In this document: in pieces, positions 53,255-64,000 of the stretch
How positions within the stretch are numbered: the stretch's first letter is position 1
Layout: each line of letters begins with the position of its first letter
From: Acheta domesticus
Taxonomy: Eukaryota; Arthropoda; Insecta; Orthoptera; Gryllidae
Length of the DNA: 64,000 nt
Direction of reading: 5' to 3'
Assembly (NCBI GenBank): GCA_031308135.1
Contig: JAHLJT010000631.1
Location: 193,815,685-193,879,684, forward strand
Made by a program: the position numbers and the translations under genes
The notes under the pieces: model-generated
Seen by the model: only the letters and a program-made list of their open reading frames with translations
Databases searched by the model: none
Told to the model about the DNA's origin: nothing

Positions 53255-54290
53255 TCAATTTTTATCAATTCACGCTTCATACTCTACGCGCAGTGACTCG
53301 CAATGTGCCGAGATGGGGTGGTGGTAGGGGGGTGTGGGAGTGTATGAGAAAGGTGGTGTGAGGGTGGCACGCGGGGGGTGGCATAGAGAGCGAGTGCTAG
53401 AATATGGAGGCGAAGCGGGGCAGCAGAGTTTGGTACGTGGGCGGAGTTGAATGCGGAAATAGCGGCGACGGTGCGGTGGCGTCGCAGAGGGGATGGGAAG
53501 GAGAATGCGCGACTTTGGAAGGGGATCAGGATCTTCGGCGAGTTGCGTGATGGCGCCGAGAAAGATCTTGTAATCCAGATATCTTATAAGGTATCTAAGA
53601 GATGTGAGAAGTTGCAAAGGAGCTACGTGAGTGGAGACGTGACCCTGGAATGAACACTAGGCCATTTACGTTCTTAGAATGGTGAGAACATAAGAAATGG
53701 GAATACATAAGTTTGTGTGTAATGCAATTAGGACGCATTGCGATATTACACAATGGGACTGACGCGACACATTCAAGCAACAGACGTGCGAAGCATTCAA
53801 GTGACACAGGATCTTAGGAGTCAGCTTACGAGCGACGACAGAGACGTGAGAAGAACCCTTGAAGTAACCTGAGAAAGTTAAGTGGTTAGAGGCGCTCTTA
53901 AACAACATCATGCAGCTCTTTGAAGTCACAGTAAATCAAATGACAATTTAAGGGAATTTATGTGGTAGATAAACGTGACGGTGAAACCTACGGCGGGACT
54001 ACAGATAAAATTAGTGAACCTAAAGGAGGTACAAAATGCTGCGGCGTTCATCAAAACTCATATCATCGCGAAAGGCTATAAGACAGTCCTCGCTCGAGAT
54101 AAGATCCTAAGAAATTTTCTTCAAGTTACCGTCTTCCTCCCTGACTAACAAACTGTTCAGAAAAGTTTCCCCTAAATTACAAATACGGAATGTTTTAATA
54201 CGAACCTTTTACCGACAAACTTGTACAACAATAAAAATTCAAAGTAAAATTGCGGCACCCTTAAAATCGCGCCACCTACCCTACCCCTCA
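53255..54290. other. Spacer
   Basis: G-rich at the left edge and otherwise unremarkable. A 68-codon frame at 53447-53653 has no domain. Confidence 0.45.
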
Positions 54291-54294
54291 CAAG

Positions 54295-54860
54295 GTTCGC
54301 TACCGGTACATTAGCGAAAGTTGCGGAGAAGCGTGGAGACGGGCGCGCCTGTTGACAACGTGAGGCAACCAGAGGTCCGCGCCCGCGAAGTTGGCGAAGG
54401 GGACCGAAGAGCTTCTCAGGCTTACGCGGCGCGTCCCAATTAGGCTCCGCCATCGCAGCTGCCCCCGCCGCCGCAGAAGCCGTTCCAACCCCCTCCCCTC
54501 TCCTCCTCCTCCCCTGCTCTACGCTCCCCTGTGCTCTGCGCCTTCCTCGAGTTCAGACGAATTTAACGGCGCTGGGAGGAGCCAACTTGAAATTATGTAT
54601 GTGTCATTTAGAGTAATTTAATTGGAGGCGCGAATGCGGCCCGCGGCTCCGCTTCTCGGCAGTCAAGGCCTCCTCCCCCTCTCCCGCCCCGCTCCGCCCC
54701 GCCCCACCCCCGCCTCGTCCCTGCCACGCCATGGTCCCGCCGCGCCGCCCGCCGCTCGCTCTGGGACCCGCGCCCGACTGTTTCTGCCCCGGGGCTGACA
54801 CTGTCGACGGGAGCAGAATGCTTTATTTCATTACGTCCTGTTGACTGCGTTCTCTCTGTA
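54295..54860. promoter_or_regulatory. GC/CpG-rich block with a conserved-looking inset
   Basis: Two GC-rich halves flank 54560-54630, which mixes GGAGGAGCCAACTTG with AAATTATGTATG and TAATTTAATTGGAGGCGCG. The right edge holds CATTACGTCC and GACGTCACCCC (CRE-like cores). Looks regulatory by composition; nothing is proven. Confidence 0.35.
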
Positions 54861-54864
54861 AAGG

Positions 54865-57080
54865 TTGCAATTAAACGCCTATGAGGAGCACGGAGGTGTC
54901 ACGAAATATCAGACGTCACCCCTTTTTTTGTTGTTTTTTTGTTATAAGGTCTCCATGATCAGGATGTTTAAAAAACTATAGTTAAATATTTAAAGATATT
55001 CCTATCAGACACATGGTACACAGTTAATTCTTTTAAAGACGTTTGTTTTGATATATATTTTGCGTATGTTTGAAAAATAATTTAAAAATCAGAAAATACG
55101 GACATATCAGTGTTCTTCGTCGTTTTCCACTGGTCATTTTTCATGATCCGCACAACATTACATGTTGTGACTCCAATTATCTATTATTATTAGGAACCGA
55201 AGGAAGAAAACTAACTAAAATATCACAGGAGAACAAATAATTCATTAGTAATGAGAGATATTTTGTACAGAACCGGCATTAATTAATATGATGTTCTACA
55301 ATTTTTATGTGGATTTTATTAACCGAGAAAAGGGAGCAGAATTGAAACTATGATTTATTTTCAAATTAAAACAGATTTAGAACTACAACTTTTGTACATT
55401 CATTAAGCTCCATGTTAATAAAGTATTACAAAATGTCACAAAATAAAACATTGAAAAATTTAATCATTTTTTACAAACATTGCAGAAGTATTTAATCACA
55501 ATAAAAGTTCGCTATGTCTTCCGTAATTAACTTTCCCTGCACGATTCATCAGTTTTGTAATTTCACTATCACTTTAAAATCCGTCTGTAGACGTAACCTG
55601 TTTTCTCTTTTGACATACAGCACCTATTCATTACTTGTCAGTCGAAGTTTATGTTCGAATTTCTCTCCATCTGACACTTTTATGTGCAGCTTCGACTTTT
55701 ACAAAACATGATACTTCACCTACCGATATTTTTCTCTCGTTGTTCGCTGTGACGCCCTGCTCCAATTCAAGAACGATCCAAGTTCATCAATTGTAATCCA
55801 CTTTCGTGACAATCTATTAATGAATGTCACTCATACTCTTGGAACTTTCAATATTTCCTCATTGTGAAGCGTTTTATTTCTGCCGAAAAAGGTTTTTTCT
55901 CTCGGCAAGTGAAATGTAAAAATAAAATAATGGGGTAGTGGGTTAAAGTTATGATTGTGATTATAATAGACGTAACTAATGCAGATTCGTTGTGGAGGAT
56001 GAGAAGCGAATGACTTTACAGAGAATAAAAAAAATAGTTTACAAAACATAAAAATTCAATAATATTCAGCAAATGTTTGTGAACAGAATTAAAAAGAGAG
56101 GAGTCGCCAATTGTGTAATTTCTTAGTGCTTTGGTTTGGTAACTGCAATTAAAATTTTGTAGGATAATAAATACGTAAAAGTTCTCCGTGTTGTACCAGT
56201 CTTTTTTGTGCTTGATGTTTGAGAACCTGTTGGAATCCTGGGAGTCTCTTAAAGACAAGCAATGGCAGATGCTTTTCTGATGACGTAATCTTCCTTGATT
56301 GCCACCAAGTCGGAGTAAACACATACTAGGAATAATAGTAAATTTGCGTTGAAACACACGCGCTTGCCACGAACACGCGACAAAGACAGTAAGGGGACGT
56401 CTCTTTCTTTTCGAGAATGCAGCTGTAAAACACATAGAAGATAGAAAGAGTATGAAATGAAAAAATTCTGTACCATTATAGTGAGTCAAATGATTATGCA
56501 TTCTTACCATGCAGACTATGAACGAATCTTTTAAGATATTTCAATCATTGATTTTTAATATGCGGAATTATTAGTAGTTCTTAGAATATTTGATATTAAA
56601 CTCCGTGTACTATTCCAGAAAACTACGAGGGAGTCCTTTACGAATAGGTGCTATTGTAATGCTATTGTAATCTTTTATACCCAAGATAACGGTTGTTCTT
56701 GATTCAGGGCCTATTGAAAAAATGAATCTTTCACTTGGAATCTATCTGTGTTATAAATTATGTTCAACATTTACACCTATATTGTTATAATTTATCTATT
56801 AATTATACCTCAAGTATTTTCATTCGCTTACATTTATCTGTTGAACACACTTTGATTTTCTAAATGTTTAGAGTGATGGAGTTTTGGATTAAGAAAGTAG
56901 GAAAATATTGAAACCCAAAGTTGGCGATATAAAACCTTTATGAATTGCTCTTAGAGAGGAAATGTATAATCAATTTCTTTAAACAAAATTTCAACTACCC
57001 ATTTTTAGATTTAATTACGTATTTGCGTGAAATAATAAGAACTATCCCTCAATCCCTCAACATTTTTGTGTAAAGATAAA
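54865..57080. other. AT-rich spacer
   Basis: No gene or repeat recognised. A 164-codon minus-strand frame at 56016-56510 has no domain and a random-looking composition. Confidence 0.5.
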
Positions 57081-57109
57081 AGAATTGTGGAAATTACTTC
57101 CTGAATGGT

Positions 57110-57965
57110 CGTTTCAAATGAACCAATCCATCAGGCGGTCCCTTCCCCTGCCCGCGTGGTCTGGTCGAGGCGGAGGCCCTGGCTGGCACCCGCTGCCGTG
57201 GCGCACCCCCGCAACTTGCCGGCGACCGCAGGCCTCTGCTTGCAGAGTTCCAGGGGCGCCGCGAGGCAGCGGTGGAGGTCGGCGGCCGGGCGGGGAGTGG
57301 GGGCAGGAGTGGAGACGACGGAGATGGCGGGGACGACGGTGGTGGAAGCGGGGCCGGTGTGGACGGTGGTTGGGGGGAATGTGGAGGCAGCGAGATGGGG
57401 TGGAGGGTGGTGGGGGGGGGCATGCCGAGGTGGAAGAAGTGGCGGCGGCGGACCAGGCGGAGGAAGAGCTGGAGGTAGGGAAGCGTGGTTTGGGTTGGGG
57501 TCGGGGGCGGACCCGGTGGTGGAGGCGTGGTCGGGGGCGGGGATGTGGTCGGTGGCAGAGAAGACGGCGGAGGGGGGGGCGGCGGCGGGGGCGGCGGCGG
57601 GGGCGGCGGCGGGGGCGGAGGCCGGGACGGAGGCGGGGTGGTGCAGGGGGGGCGGAGGCGATGTCGGTGACGGTGATGGTAACGGGGTGGCGGCGAAAGC
57701 GAGGTTGGATTGGGGTCAGGGGCGGACACGGTGGTGGAGGCGACAGCGGGGCCAGAGTGGCGGCGAGTTCATCTCCATCAGCTATCTCTCTGGGTGGCCC
57801 AGGCGCCCTCAGCAATCTGGCGCGCAGCTGCCTGCGCCACCCTCGACCTCCAGCGTCGCCCTGCTGGCGCGCCACCGCTGTGATGGAGTCGTCTCCGCCG
57901 ACGCCGCCTCGTTGTTGCCACTCCTGCCAATTCCTCAATACTTCCCTGTTCTTCGATGCCATTTT
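57110..57965. repeat. GC-rich block with GGC/GGGGGC repeats
   Basis: A G-rich plus strand, with (GGCGGCGGGGGC)n of about four 12-bp units at 57577-57625 and dispersed GTGGTGGAGGCG text around it. Very long frames overlap on all phases (plus 57085-58110, 57105-58001; minus 57114-57962, 57094-57729) with Gly, Arg, Pro or His bias. Mutual overlap shows they are compositional. Confidence 0.7.
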
Positions 57966-57969
57966 ATCT

Positions 57970-58495
57970 ATTTACTCGTGTTTGCTGATTTGTTCTTATA
58001 GTCATCAAATCAAAATATTTATATCATGTATTATTACACAATTCAAATGTTTCATTGAAAATTCTTCTTTATTATTTTACATTTTTTATACTTTTTTCTA
58101 TTGCTGTTGAACATAGCGTATAAGTAATATTATTCTCATTGAATTCTCTTTTTTCTTGTCGACATGTGCCTCATTCACCATAGCGTTCATTGCTGGAGAG
58201 CAATTTTCTAGCACATTTCAATATCATTAAAAGCAACATTGTAGTACTTGACTGTGATTACCCCTTTGCATTAATCTTTACCAATGCAGGAAAATTCTTG
58301 AATCCACGTAATTCAAGAGAAGCAGCCCAAGACAGCATACGAGCCAAGTCACAAAAACCTTCGTTTCCTCATGCAAACCCACTTACCCTATCACGAATAC
58401 CGAAACCGTCCAAACTCGCACAAGAGCACAATATTCCCTTAAGGAATTCGAGTGGTTTCTTTTATCGCGAAACGGAATTCTCCACTGGCATTGCT
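57970..58495. other. AT-rich spacer
   Basis: No feature recognised. Confidence 0.5.
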
Positions 58496-58499
58496 TTGT

Positions 58500-58760
58500 G
58501 GCCTCACCGCCACTTCCAGTTCCTCTGGCAATATCCTCCCCCCTCCCCCTCCGCTTCCAGAAGACCGCGAGCGCCTCTCGTCGCCTCGAGGAGCGCGCGC
58601 GCCCGCCCGCCCGGGAAGCGAACCCGGGCCCCGCCTCGAGAGGCCCTCCGGGGCCGCCGAGAGCGAAGATATTGCCGAGAGCCACCTGATACGAGCGAGG
58701 TCAAGGGCGCGCGGATGCTCACACGAATATCGCTCCGGGGCTTGAGGGGAGGATAGTCAA
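58500..58760. promoter_or_regulatory. CpG-rich block
   Basis: Short, CpG-dense, with overlapping open frames on both strands and no repeat unit. The left margin (58440-58515, GGCATTGCTTTGTGGCC) is less biased and could be conserved. Function not shown. Confidence 0.35.
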
Positions 58761-58764
58761 TGCA

Positions 58765-59145
58765 ACTTCTGTCAATTGGAGCAGACACGGAGCAAACGAA
58801 ATAGGTAGTGAGAAACATTGTTGTAGTTTCCGTTAATCATATATTAATTTGTATAAATAATTTTGAGTTTTAAAACAAATGCTTCTGGATTTGGTGCTAT
58901 TCAAGTTTTGATAATCTCATGACCCATATTGACAAAAATTTAAAGGATGAAAAATGATGTCTGTTTTTTGAAAAGGTAATAGACGAGGTTGAGGAATAGA
59001 AAATGAGAAAAGCAAGCATCTCATAAATCATAACTGACGAACGAGTAATGATTAAAAAAATATGCATTGTTTTAAAAATAAATATGCAATAAATGAAAGA
59101 GTACTCAGAAGAATGAAAATGAAGAGGAGTAGTGAATGAAGAATC
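58765..59145. other. AT-rich spacer
   Basis: Nothing recognised. Confidence 0.5.
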
Positions 59146-59149
59146 ATAT

Positions 59150-59430
59150 CAAATTAAACTATCGAGTAGATAATGAGACAGAGAGACCGAGGAAAAGGAC
59201 ACAGAAGGACAAATACAAACTGAGAGAGAGAGATAGACAGAGACTACAGGTAGGAGAGATAATACATAGATAAGAGCGGAGAGAGAGAGAGACAGAAGAA
59301 GAGACTCAAACAGAGAACGAGAGAAAGGGGGTTAATCGAGAAAGAGGACCAGAGAGATAACTAAGAAAAAACACAAACTAGGAATATGAACGAAACTTTA
59401 GTCAGAAGAGTAGCCTCAGAGACCAAAGCT
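59150..59430. repeat. GA-rich low-complexity tract
   Basis: GAGAGAGAGAT and GAGAGACAGAAG runs dominate the plus strand. No coding content. Confidence 0.8.
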
Positions 59431-59509
59431 ACAATGAAAGAAAAGAAAAAGAAGTACATCAAAAGAAAACGCAAGGACTACCAATGTACAAAACGAAAGC
59501 GCTGACGTG

Positions 59510-59790
59510 AACCTCACCCAACGCATTCGCGCTTCTCTCCCCAGCGGGGCCTTGTGTGCGCGCTCCAACCTCTGCCCCCGCAGCAGCAAAAGCTCATTGA
59601 AAGGCCAAGGCCAGTCGGAGGATAACGATCACAAATAATTAGTGGCGGGCAGAGAAGGGAAGCGTCTCGAGCCAATGGCCATCCAATAGAATGGGCGGGA
59701 GGGAGCGAGCGAGGGTCTTCCTCGTCAATCGACCGACCACTCTTTTTCAATCGCCTCCCAATTTCCACTCGAGTGGAAATCTCAGGGGGA
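59510..59790. promoter_or_regulatory. CpG-rich block adjoining a duplicated module
   Basis: A moderately GC-rich, non-repetitive block with CCAATGGCCATCCAATAG near 59675. It lies directly upstream of the first copy of the duplicated module at 59800-59890, so the two may be one regulatory unit. Confidence 0.35.
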
Positions 59791-59799
59791 ACAGTGGAC

Positions 59800-59890
59800 C
59801 GTTAATAGAATAAGTGCCTCGTTGATTTAATTGATGTAAACGCTGGTATGTGGACTTCTCTCGAGACATTTAGGGAGTCTTATAGTGCGT
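59800..59890 (+). promoter_or_regulatory. Duplicated non-coding module, copy 1 (forkhead-like core)
   Basis: GTTAATAGAATAAGTGCCTC, GTTGATTTAATT, then GATGTAAACGCTGGTA (59833-59848) and TCGAGACATTTAGGGAGTC. The same order recurs at 60255-60345. TGTAAACG resembles a forkhead-type binding core and TTAAT a homeodomain core. Regulatory function is inferred only from the preserved order. Confidence 0.4.
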
Positions 59891-60254
59891 TTTTCTATTT
59901 AATAAAAACCGTTAGACATTTGCTGCATATGCCCCGTCAACTTCGGTGCGGACCAACCACCGTTTGCTTTACACCGGCTTCTCCTTCAGACTTAACCAGA
60001 GACGTATATCAGGTAAGCACGGTTTTAGATGAAGATTAGAACTGACGTAAGTCCTAAATACACACTGGCTAAGAGTTTAACGATCACGGCTATATCGACA
60101 TCTGGCAATCAGAAATGAAAGAAGAACTAACTTATTTGTTTCATGTAAGATGTTTAAGTCTATTGAAGAAATAAAATTCACAAAATTGCAAAATAAGCAA
60201 ATATGAGTTGACCAGAATGGAGCGTCCTTAAATGGGGAAACTGGGCGTTAATAG

Positions 60255-60345
60255 GTTAATAGAATGAGTGCCTCGTTGATTCTTTGAATGTAAACGCTGG
60301 TACAAGAGGGTTCTCGTGAGACTTTTAGAGAGCCTCGTTTAGTTC
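60255..60345 (+). promoter_or_regulatory. Duplicated non-coding module, copy 2
   Basis: GTTAATAGAATGAGTGCCTC, GTTGATTC, AATGTAAACGCTGGTA (60287-60302) and TCGTGAGACTTTTAGAGAGCC keep the order and spacing of copy 1, about 454 bp upstream, while the sequence between the copies is unrelated. Confidence 0.4.
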
Positions 60346-60349
60346 TGGG

Positions 60350-60955
60350 AGTACATTCAACCTTGTATGAATAGTTAGAAATAATATTCAGTATTACATT
60401 TCCACAAAACAATATTACAAATCCACAAAACAAATAATTTAAGTCTTGTGTTTCGGAATAAATCTGACAATTTGGTTTTTAATTCATGCAAATAGAGATG
60501 TTATGAGATTGTCATTAACATTGCAAATTACTTACACAGTTATTTCATATGATTTCGTAATGATTTGGCATTGAATGGGTATGGAGTTATTAAGGAAATG
60601 CTGATTTTACCTAATTATTTCGTGTCGTATTATCACACGCAGATAAACAGCTGTAGAAGTCGCAACCAATCTTGAGTTTCAATGGCCACGAGAAATATTT
60701 TCTTTTTTATGTAATACTTTAAAGAGTTCTAAATTTTGAAAAAAATTAAGAAAAAGCATAGACTTTGTTAGATTTCCCTGTGGTGCTGAAGTAAATATGA
60801 GTTAACTTTTCTTTATATCATCACACCCTTAAGCAGAATAATAAATTTGCTCTTGGTCATTTCACAGTCCTGAAAATCCCATCTTCACAGGTAACGCGAC
60901 CGGTCTTATGAACAAAACATTAATGTCTCTCGCCGCAAACAACGATAATTTATAG
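60350..60955. other. AT-rich spacer
   Basis: No feature recognised. Confidence 0.5.
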
Positions 60956-60959
60956 TGCC

Positions 60960-61320
60960 TCTCAGACCTCCGGGTTTGCTGCTCGCTTGCGGCAAGCTAT
61001 CCAGCGGTCATAGAACGATTTAATCGCACCCTGTGTAATGAGCGGAGAGGGATTGCTCGAGTACGAACGGATGAGATCGTCGCCACGGTGCAGTTGGGCT
61101 CGTCTTCCTCTACCTTCTCTTCTCCTACTCTTCTCAGATCCCCCCCTTCCCCTTCGACTCCTCCCCCTTAGACGACGGTCTCTCCCGGAGCGCTCCCCGC
61201 TCGGCGAATGTTCAATTTTCCCCCGCCGCTTCCTGAGGGAGTGTTCCGCCACCCACACATTAACAAATGAACCCCGGCGCGGCGCAGCGGGCGAGGCCTT
61301 CGGGTCGATCCCAATCAGCC
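60960..61320. promoter_or_regulatory. CpG-rich block
   Basis: GC-rich with a CT-rich core (CCCCCCTTCCCCTTCGAC near 61140) and CGGCGCGGCGCAGCGGG at 61275. Two overlapping frames on opposite strands (plus 61038-61415, minus 60962-61336) argue for composition rather than coding. Confidence 0.35.
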
Positions 61321-61324
61321 GCAC

Positions 61325-64000
61325 TGAACACAGCATTCATTCCACCTCCCTCTGCAAAGAGAGCAAAGGGAGCTTTTTAATAATCCTTGTACGTTCGAAT
61401 GTAGCGAAGAGGTAATAAGGGAGCTGCAGAATGCGTATTTTGCAAATACCGCAAAGTAATTGTAGATAATAAGAGAAAAAATGAAAAAAAACGCCAAGGA
61501 ATAAATTAGTAAAATAATAAAGCTGAAATAAATCTTACTGAAAATGTTTCAGAAAAGTAAAAGAAAATAGGAAAGAAAGAAATTAGTAAAATGTTAGATC
61601 AAAGGATCGCGACTTCGGATCTAATCTTATGTATATAACTCTTGCCTTTCCTTAGCAGTGAGGTGTGGATGATCTCGCATTCTCACAACTACGGACCCGA
61701 GGAAGCCACATATGTATCTGAGCCTCGTCGTGATTCAAGACCTCTTTGGTGTGTAAATTGAAACAGGAAGAAAAAAAATAACAAAATCTGTAATGAAAGA
61801 CGTACTCGTACTAGTCGAAGTTACGCAATAGGAAAGAAAGATTAAAATTCTCTAAAAGAGTAATTTTGCGAGTGAGTCATTGAAAATAAACGCCCTTCCC
61901 CATGGCGTGATCCTCTGCAATTCATTCGACCAATTTTTCACCTTTAATGTAGTTACAAAGTACAGCCATTAAAAATGAATTTCTTCCTTGATTTCTCAGA
62001 AGATTAAAAGGGCGCTGAAATGAAAATTAAGTTAGCATTTTTTTTGCTGAAGAAAAGAACTCTTTAAATGGGCGAACACATCAGTTATTGTATATTTTTC
62101 TTAAAATTTCAACCCGTGTGTCCGAGAATAACTTTTAAAAAATATATAAATAATGATCAAATGCACTATGGAAGGACATGTCAATGAAATGTTTTTTGTT
62201 TGTTTTTTTCATTATGAGATACTCTTCAAATTTCAAAGAACAAACCAAGTAGATTACATCGCATCGAAACTTTAGATAACAAGGGTGTTTTTGGTTATTT
62301 GAGGGCTTAATGTTGCTACGCCAGACCTTTGGGTCCTATACCGCAATCAATTTCAGAGCAAAAGGGCGTCGTTTCTACTGTATAAGTAGGTGTACAATTT
62401 TTCACAGAGTACACTCAATTTATGTAATTGGATTTTAGTAGTAAATTCATTATAAGGTGACATTACTAATCATCCACGAAGCAACAAAGACATAAACAAT
62501 TGAATGTTTTCTAGTAGGGTTTTCAACAATGATTGAATTTCTGTCTTGAATTATATATGGCAAGGAAAACATTTTAAACTTGTACGTCAAAAATGTTAAA
62601 TAGTTGTACAAAATTTGAAGTTCGGCATTAAATCATCGCCAATAAAGAAATAGGATAGTTTGTGTAGCACCCTCGGCAAATGTTACGTGTCCGAGTCTTT
62701 AGACTCACGAATGTTTCCATGTGATTCCGGTTGCAAATCAAAAACCTAAATACCACCTAGCCTATATTATTCTAAATGAACACGCATCGTTTCATAGTTG
62801 CTCAGTGTACTACCATGTACTAGATATCTGCTATTTCGTCGCCAACATCTTATGAAGAATACAACACAATAGTACGAGGATACACACGTGTGAAGAATAT
62901 ATATGAAATTAACATGCCTTTTTCGAGTTGTATAACGTTATCCTTATTTAAAGGATTTAAATATTGTTGTGTACCTCAATTAACTGTAGAATAATAAATT
63001 ATTCTCTCTTCCCTTTCCCCCAATCTACGAATAAAACGTTTCTATTACTTTCTCATACCTTCCTAGTTGTTACCCATTTCCAATAGCATTGGCTTTACTT
63101 TACACGCTATCCCAATTTTGTTCTATAATTTTATTTGGCTCTCACGTCTCTTGTTCTTGGGAGTAATTTCTCTTGCTCGTTTATTTACGCCCCTTCTGGC
63201 GAGTCCGTCACAAGAACATATGTGACTACATGTGCCAAACGTTTCTCGGAACTCGATGTGGGGCATATCTTCTTCCCGGCCAAAAAAGGACCAAGGAAAT
63301 AAAATCAAAATTTGTAGAGAGCTGAGCCTCACATTACAACGCACAGCTTTACGACTTCAAAAGTTAGTCGCAAAACAAGAGAAGAGTGTAAAAGGGAATA
63401 GGAGAAAGTTGGCAGATTTTAAACACGATTACGAGTTAATATATTACGACAACTTTCGCATCTTCGCTATCTTCACAAAAAGCCTTTTGAAGAATAAGGA
63501 CTTTATATTGCAAAACACTTTTTCCCCCTAAATGTTAATATGGTGAATATATTTCCAAAACACCGGTTTTATTCATGTGTGATCTAGACATTCATATTTT
63601 GAGCTTCCCTACGCCGTGGAATGAATAGAGTTAATTAGGTACAATTTTGATTGTACGTAGCTTTTAAACTTAGGATCAAAATAAGATGATATCCAAATTA
63701 GCAGGTATAAAAACAAACTAAAACTGAGTTTTGAAAGGCCTATTAATTGAACTAGTAATTTTATATCATCAGTTATTTTTTATCTGATCTTTTCATCATC
63801 CCGATCCTTTAACCACCCGTCACAACACGTAACAAATCCTTCCATTATCGTCTTTAATTAATAAATATTTTTAGGCGGGACCCTCCCTCTCGCCGGTGGT
63901 TGGAGGTGGCTGATCTGGGTTTGCCTTGAATACATATTTTAGTTAGAGTAAATTGTATATCTAACTTGACAAGTGGCCGAGATGATGAAGATGGTTTTGT
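61325..64000. other. AT-rich spacer to window end
   Basis: No gene or repeat recognised. A 99-codon plus-strand frame at 63232-63531 has no domain and lacks splice-like context. Confidence 0.5.

Noticed and set aside
57085..58110. 341-codon plus-strand frame and overlapping frames
   Set aside because: Gly/Arg or Pro/His bias with simultaneous openness on all phases; explained by G-rich repeats.
58190..58756. 188-codon plus-strand frame
   Set aside because: Crosses an abrupt AT-to-GC boundary; the second half is Arg/Pro-biased and mirrored on the minus strand.

Overview
This window is eukaryotic nuclear DNA, almost certainly from an arthropod and most likely an insect. I see this in the mix of repeats: a Jockey-type non-LTR retrotransposon, piggyBac-type and hAT-type DNA transposon remnants, long tRNA-headed SINEs, several MITE-like families, and a decayed copy of an uncharacterised protein family that I know only from arthropod genomes. 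The order cannot be fixed from sequence alone. The transposon load and sparse coding content suggest a large genome, for example a polyneopteran, but that is a guess. There are no operons, bacterial genes, CRISPR arrays or plasmid features, and I found no complete host protein-coding gene.

Left part (1-26 kb): AT-rich DNA with stacked mobile elements. From left to right these are a MITE copy, a piggyBac-type MITE with TTAA target duplication (2209-2830), two adjacent copies of an interspersed repeat here called R1 (about 4530-5555), a SINE and a purine-rich minisatellite (5.6-6.8 kb), a third R1 copy with a (TAA)n tail (10.5-10.9 kb), a SINE inserted into another SINE (12.07-12.93 kb, 11-bp target duplication), an internally deleted hAT element with perfect 8-bp target duplication (13746-15010), a lone candidate exon with prohormone-like features (19173-19402), a 5'-truncated Jockey reverse transcriptase with an open frame (21371-22640, minus strand), the arthropod-family pseudogene (22641-23959), and a second piggyBac-type copy (24476-24859).

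Middle part (26-45 kb): a CpG island at 27.4-28.2 kb, a second GC island at 30.6 kb, two more SINEs (33.6-34.5 kb), local tandem duplications, a MITE with terminal inverted repeats of about 60 bp or more (37353-37780), a tRNA-headed SINE, a decayed second reverse transcriptase (38.4-39.6 kb), a pyrimidine-rich degenerate tandem array (39.9-41.2 kb), and a fifth SINE (41.4-42.0 kb).

Right part (45-62 kb): a cluster of GC/CpG-rich blocks separated by AT-rich DNA. They contain GC-rich tandem repeats (a unit of about 155 bp, an exact 10-bp unit, and a hexanucleotide GGCGGG tract), an RFX-like X-box, and a duplicated non-coding module with a forkhead-like core. Long open frames in these blocks exist on several frames and both strands at once and are composition artefacts. 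The simplest reading is intergenic or intronic DNA, possibly regulatory in the right half, colonised by transposons. The last 2.6 kb shows nothing recognisable.
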